Below are positions 13,263 to 14,108 of a stretch of DNA of 14,108 bases, one piece after another (position 1 is the first letter of the stretch; each line of letters starts with the position of its first letter). The notes beneath the pieces were generated by a model, which worked only from the letters and a program-made list of their open reading frames with translations, had not been told where the DNA came from and searched no databases. A program made the position numbers and the translations under genes. Source of the stretch: Lachnoclostridium sp. UBA3320 (GTDB lineage Bacteria; Bacillota; Clostridia; Lachnospirales; Lachnospiraceae); the NCBI GenBank assembly GCA_002361175.1, contig DESG01000089.1, forward strand, positions 498 to 14,605, given 5' to 3'.

Positions 13263-14108
13263 TTAAAACCTGCTTAATTGCTTCTTGGTTAGACTCTTAT
13301 TTACCCTTATGGTCATTTTTTTGGTCTGTAAGCCTTTAAATGCTCCTTTATTTACCATAATAGCCTTCTTGCTTTTAATGGTTAAAGTCTTTAATTTCTT
13401 TGCTCCAGTAAAAGCATTTTTCTTAACTGTTGTAATTGTGGAAGGCAAAACAATTTTCGTTACATTTTTACAATTTGCAAACGCCTTGGCATCAATAGTA
13501 GTCACAGTATATTTAACACCATTTACAGTAACCTCATTGCTTACGGTAACTGTAGTCTTGTTTGTCATATTTACCTGGGAAAGTGTTGCTGTGCCATTTG
13601 CCTTTGTATCTACCGTAGTAGTTATACCATTTTGCTCCTCAGCAGTAACATTTGTCTGCTCCTCTGGCTTTGATGATGATGCACTTTCATCTAAAGGAGT
13701 ATCCGTTACTGTTGGTGCATCAGTAGCATCTGGTGCTTGAGTAGTTGTTGGCACTTGAGTAGCTGTTGGTGTATCAGTAGGTGCTGGCACTTCAGTTGCT
13801 GTTGGTGTACCAGTAGGTGCTGGCACTTGAGTAGTTATTGGCACTTCAGTTGCTACTGGTGATTGAGTAACTATCGGTGCCTGAGTTGATGTCGATGTAG
13901 TTGTAGTTGTACCACCTGATGGTCTTAATGTAGGTGCCGTACTTGGAGTTGGTGAATCAGATGGTGCTGGTGAATCAGTTGGTGCTGGTGAATCAGTTGG
14001 CACTGGTGAATCAGTTGGTGCTGGTGAATCAGTTGGCACTGGTGAATCAGATGGTGCTGGTGAATCAGATGGTGCTGGTGAATCAGTTGGCACTGGTGAA
14101 TCAGTTGG
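13263..14108 (-). CDS. Surface protein with Pro/Thr/Ser linker and C-terminal LRR_5 domain (N-terminus outside window)
   Basis: The frame is open from the right edge of the window to TAA at 13263-13265, giving 281 residues of the C-terminal part. A GTG at 14093 is an internal Val codon, not the start. The visible N-terminal part is a linker of PTDSPA/PSDSPV hexapeptides (14108 to 13951). A looser TQ-VP-TD-TP-rich tract follows, down to about 13690. A BspA-like LRR_5 domain follows: VTVNGVKYTVTTIDAKAFANC, IVLPSTITTVKKNAFTGAKKL and TLTIKSKKAIMVNKGAFKGL. The protein is probably secreted, like its convergent neighbour, but the signal peptide is not in view. The C-terminus (TIRVNKSLTKKQLSRF) is shorter than the usual basic tail of such proteins, and in-frame codons after the TAA (RKGKTCIK, then TAA at 13236) look like the missing end. 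No separate terminator is seen before the shared one at 12998-13048. Confidence 0.85.
   Translation of the reverse strand, partial: PTDSPVPTDSPAPSDSPAPSDSPVPTDSPAPTDSPVPTDSPAPTDSPAPSDSPTPSTAPTLRPSGGTTTTTSTSTQAPIVTQSPVATEVPITTQVPAPTGTPTATEVPAPTDTPTATQVPTTTQAPDATDAPTVTDTPLDESASSSKPEEQTNVTAEEQNGITTTVDTKANGTATLSQVNMTNKTTVTVSNEVTVNGVKYTVTTIDAKAFANCKNVTKIVLPSTITTVKKNAFTGAKKLKTLTIKSKKAIMVNKGAFKGLQTKKMTIRVNKSLTKKQLSRF
13951..14108 (-). repeat. 18-bp minisatellite, at least eight units, encoding a Pro/Thr/Ser/Asp linker
   Basis: On the plus strand, units begin at 13951 and every 18 bases to 14077, with a ninth cut by the window edge. The plus-strand form is GGTGAATCAGWTGGYRCT. They encode alternating PTDSPA, PTDSPV and PSDSPA hexapeptides on the minus strand. 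The array continues beyond the window, so total copy number is unknown. Confidence 0.93.

Noticed and set aside
13285..13740. Plus-strand ORF of 151 codons at the right end
   Set aside because: It is antisense to the LRR_5 domain, is hydrophobic only because it is the complement of Lys/Thr-rich codons, and has no ribosome binding site.

Overview
The window looks like chromosomal DNA from a low-GC, gut-type Firmicute, most likely a Lachnospiraceae-like clostridium. The evidence is the AT-rich codon use, purine-rich ribosome binding sites, a YesL-type membrane protein, an AAA/PD-(D/E)XK protein of the kind common in these genomes, and two BspA-like surface proteins with Pro/Ser/Thr linkers. I see no rRNA, tRNA, CRISPR array or intact transposase.

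Layout. Positions 3-1062 (+) hold the end of a YesL/DUF624 membrane protein and an overlapping single-pass membrane protein of unknown function. A bidirectional terminator separates them from a convergent LacI-family repressor (1067-2044, -) that has its own consensus-like promoter. Next is a GC-richer structured spacer, then a minus-strand operon (2298-5354). Its genes overlap in the transcription order MaoC-like hot-dog dehydratase, thiolase, short acyl-CoA ligase. bioY (5550-6104, +) is divergent from this operon. Between them lies a near-ideal BirA operator: 14-bp perfect arms, each containing the TTGACA -35 element of one of two divergent promoters. This makes the acyl-CoA operon part of the biotin regulon by sequence logic. 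It is the most informative system in the window: a plausible biotin-responsive route that makes, activates or salvages an acyl-CoA such as a pimelate precursor.

The middle holds a small Asn-rich, helix-forming ORF (6158-6352, -), an AI-2E/YtvI-type membrane protein (6533-7582, +) and a convergent AAA-ATPase/PD-(D/E)XK protein (7609-9300, -). The 570 bases from 9301 to 9870 are not empty. They contain back-to-back promoters, a possible four-way-junction RNA, and three successive terminator-like hairpins with alternative pairings just upstream of a surface-protein gene.

The right end has two convergent surface-protein genes. The first (9871-12972, +) has a signal peptide, ten 26-residue BspA/DUF285 repeats, a Listeria-Bacteroides-type repeat, a Ser/Pro linker encoded by an 18-bp minisatellite, and a Big_2-like C-terminus. 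The second (13263 to beyond the window, -) has a Thr/Ser/Pro linker, also encoded by an 18-bp minisatellite, and a C-terminal LRR_5 domain. Between them lie a shared terminator and a 69-bp scrambled relic made of three pieces of the AI-2E/YtvI-type gene at 6533-7582.
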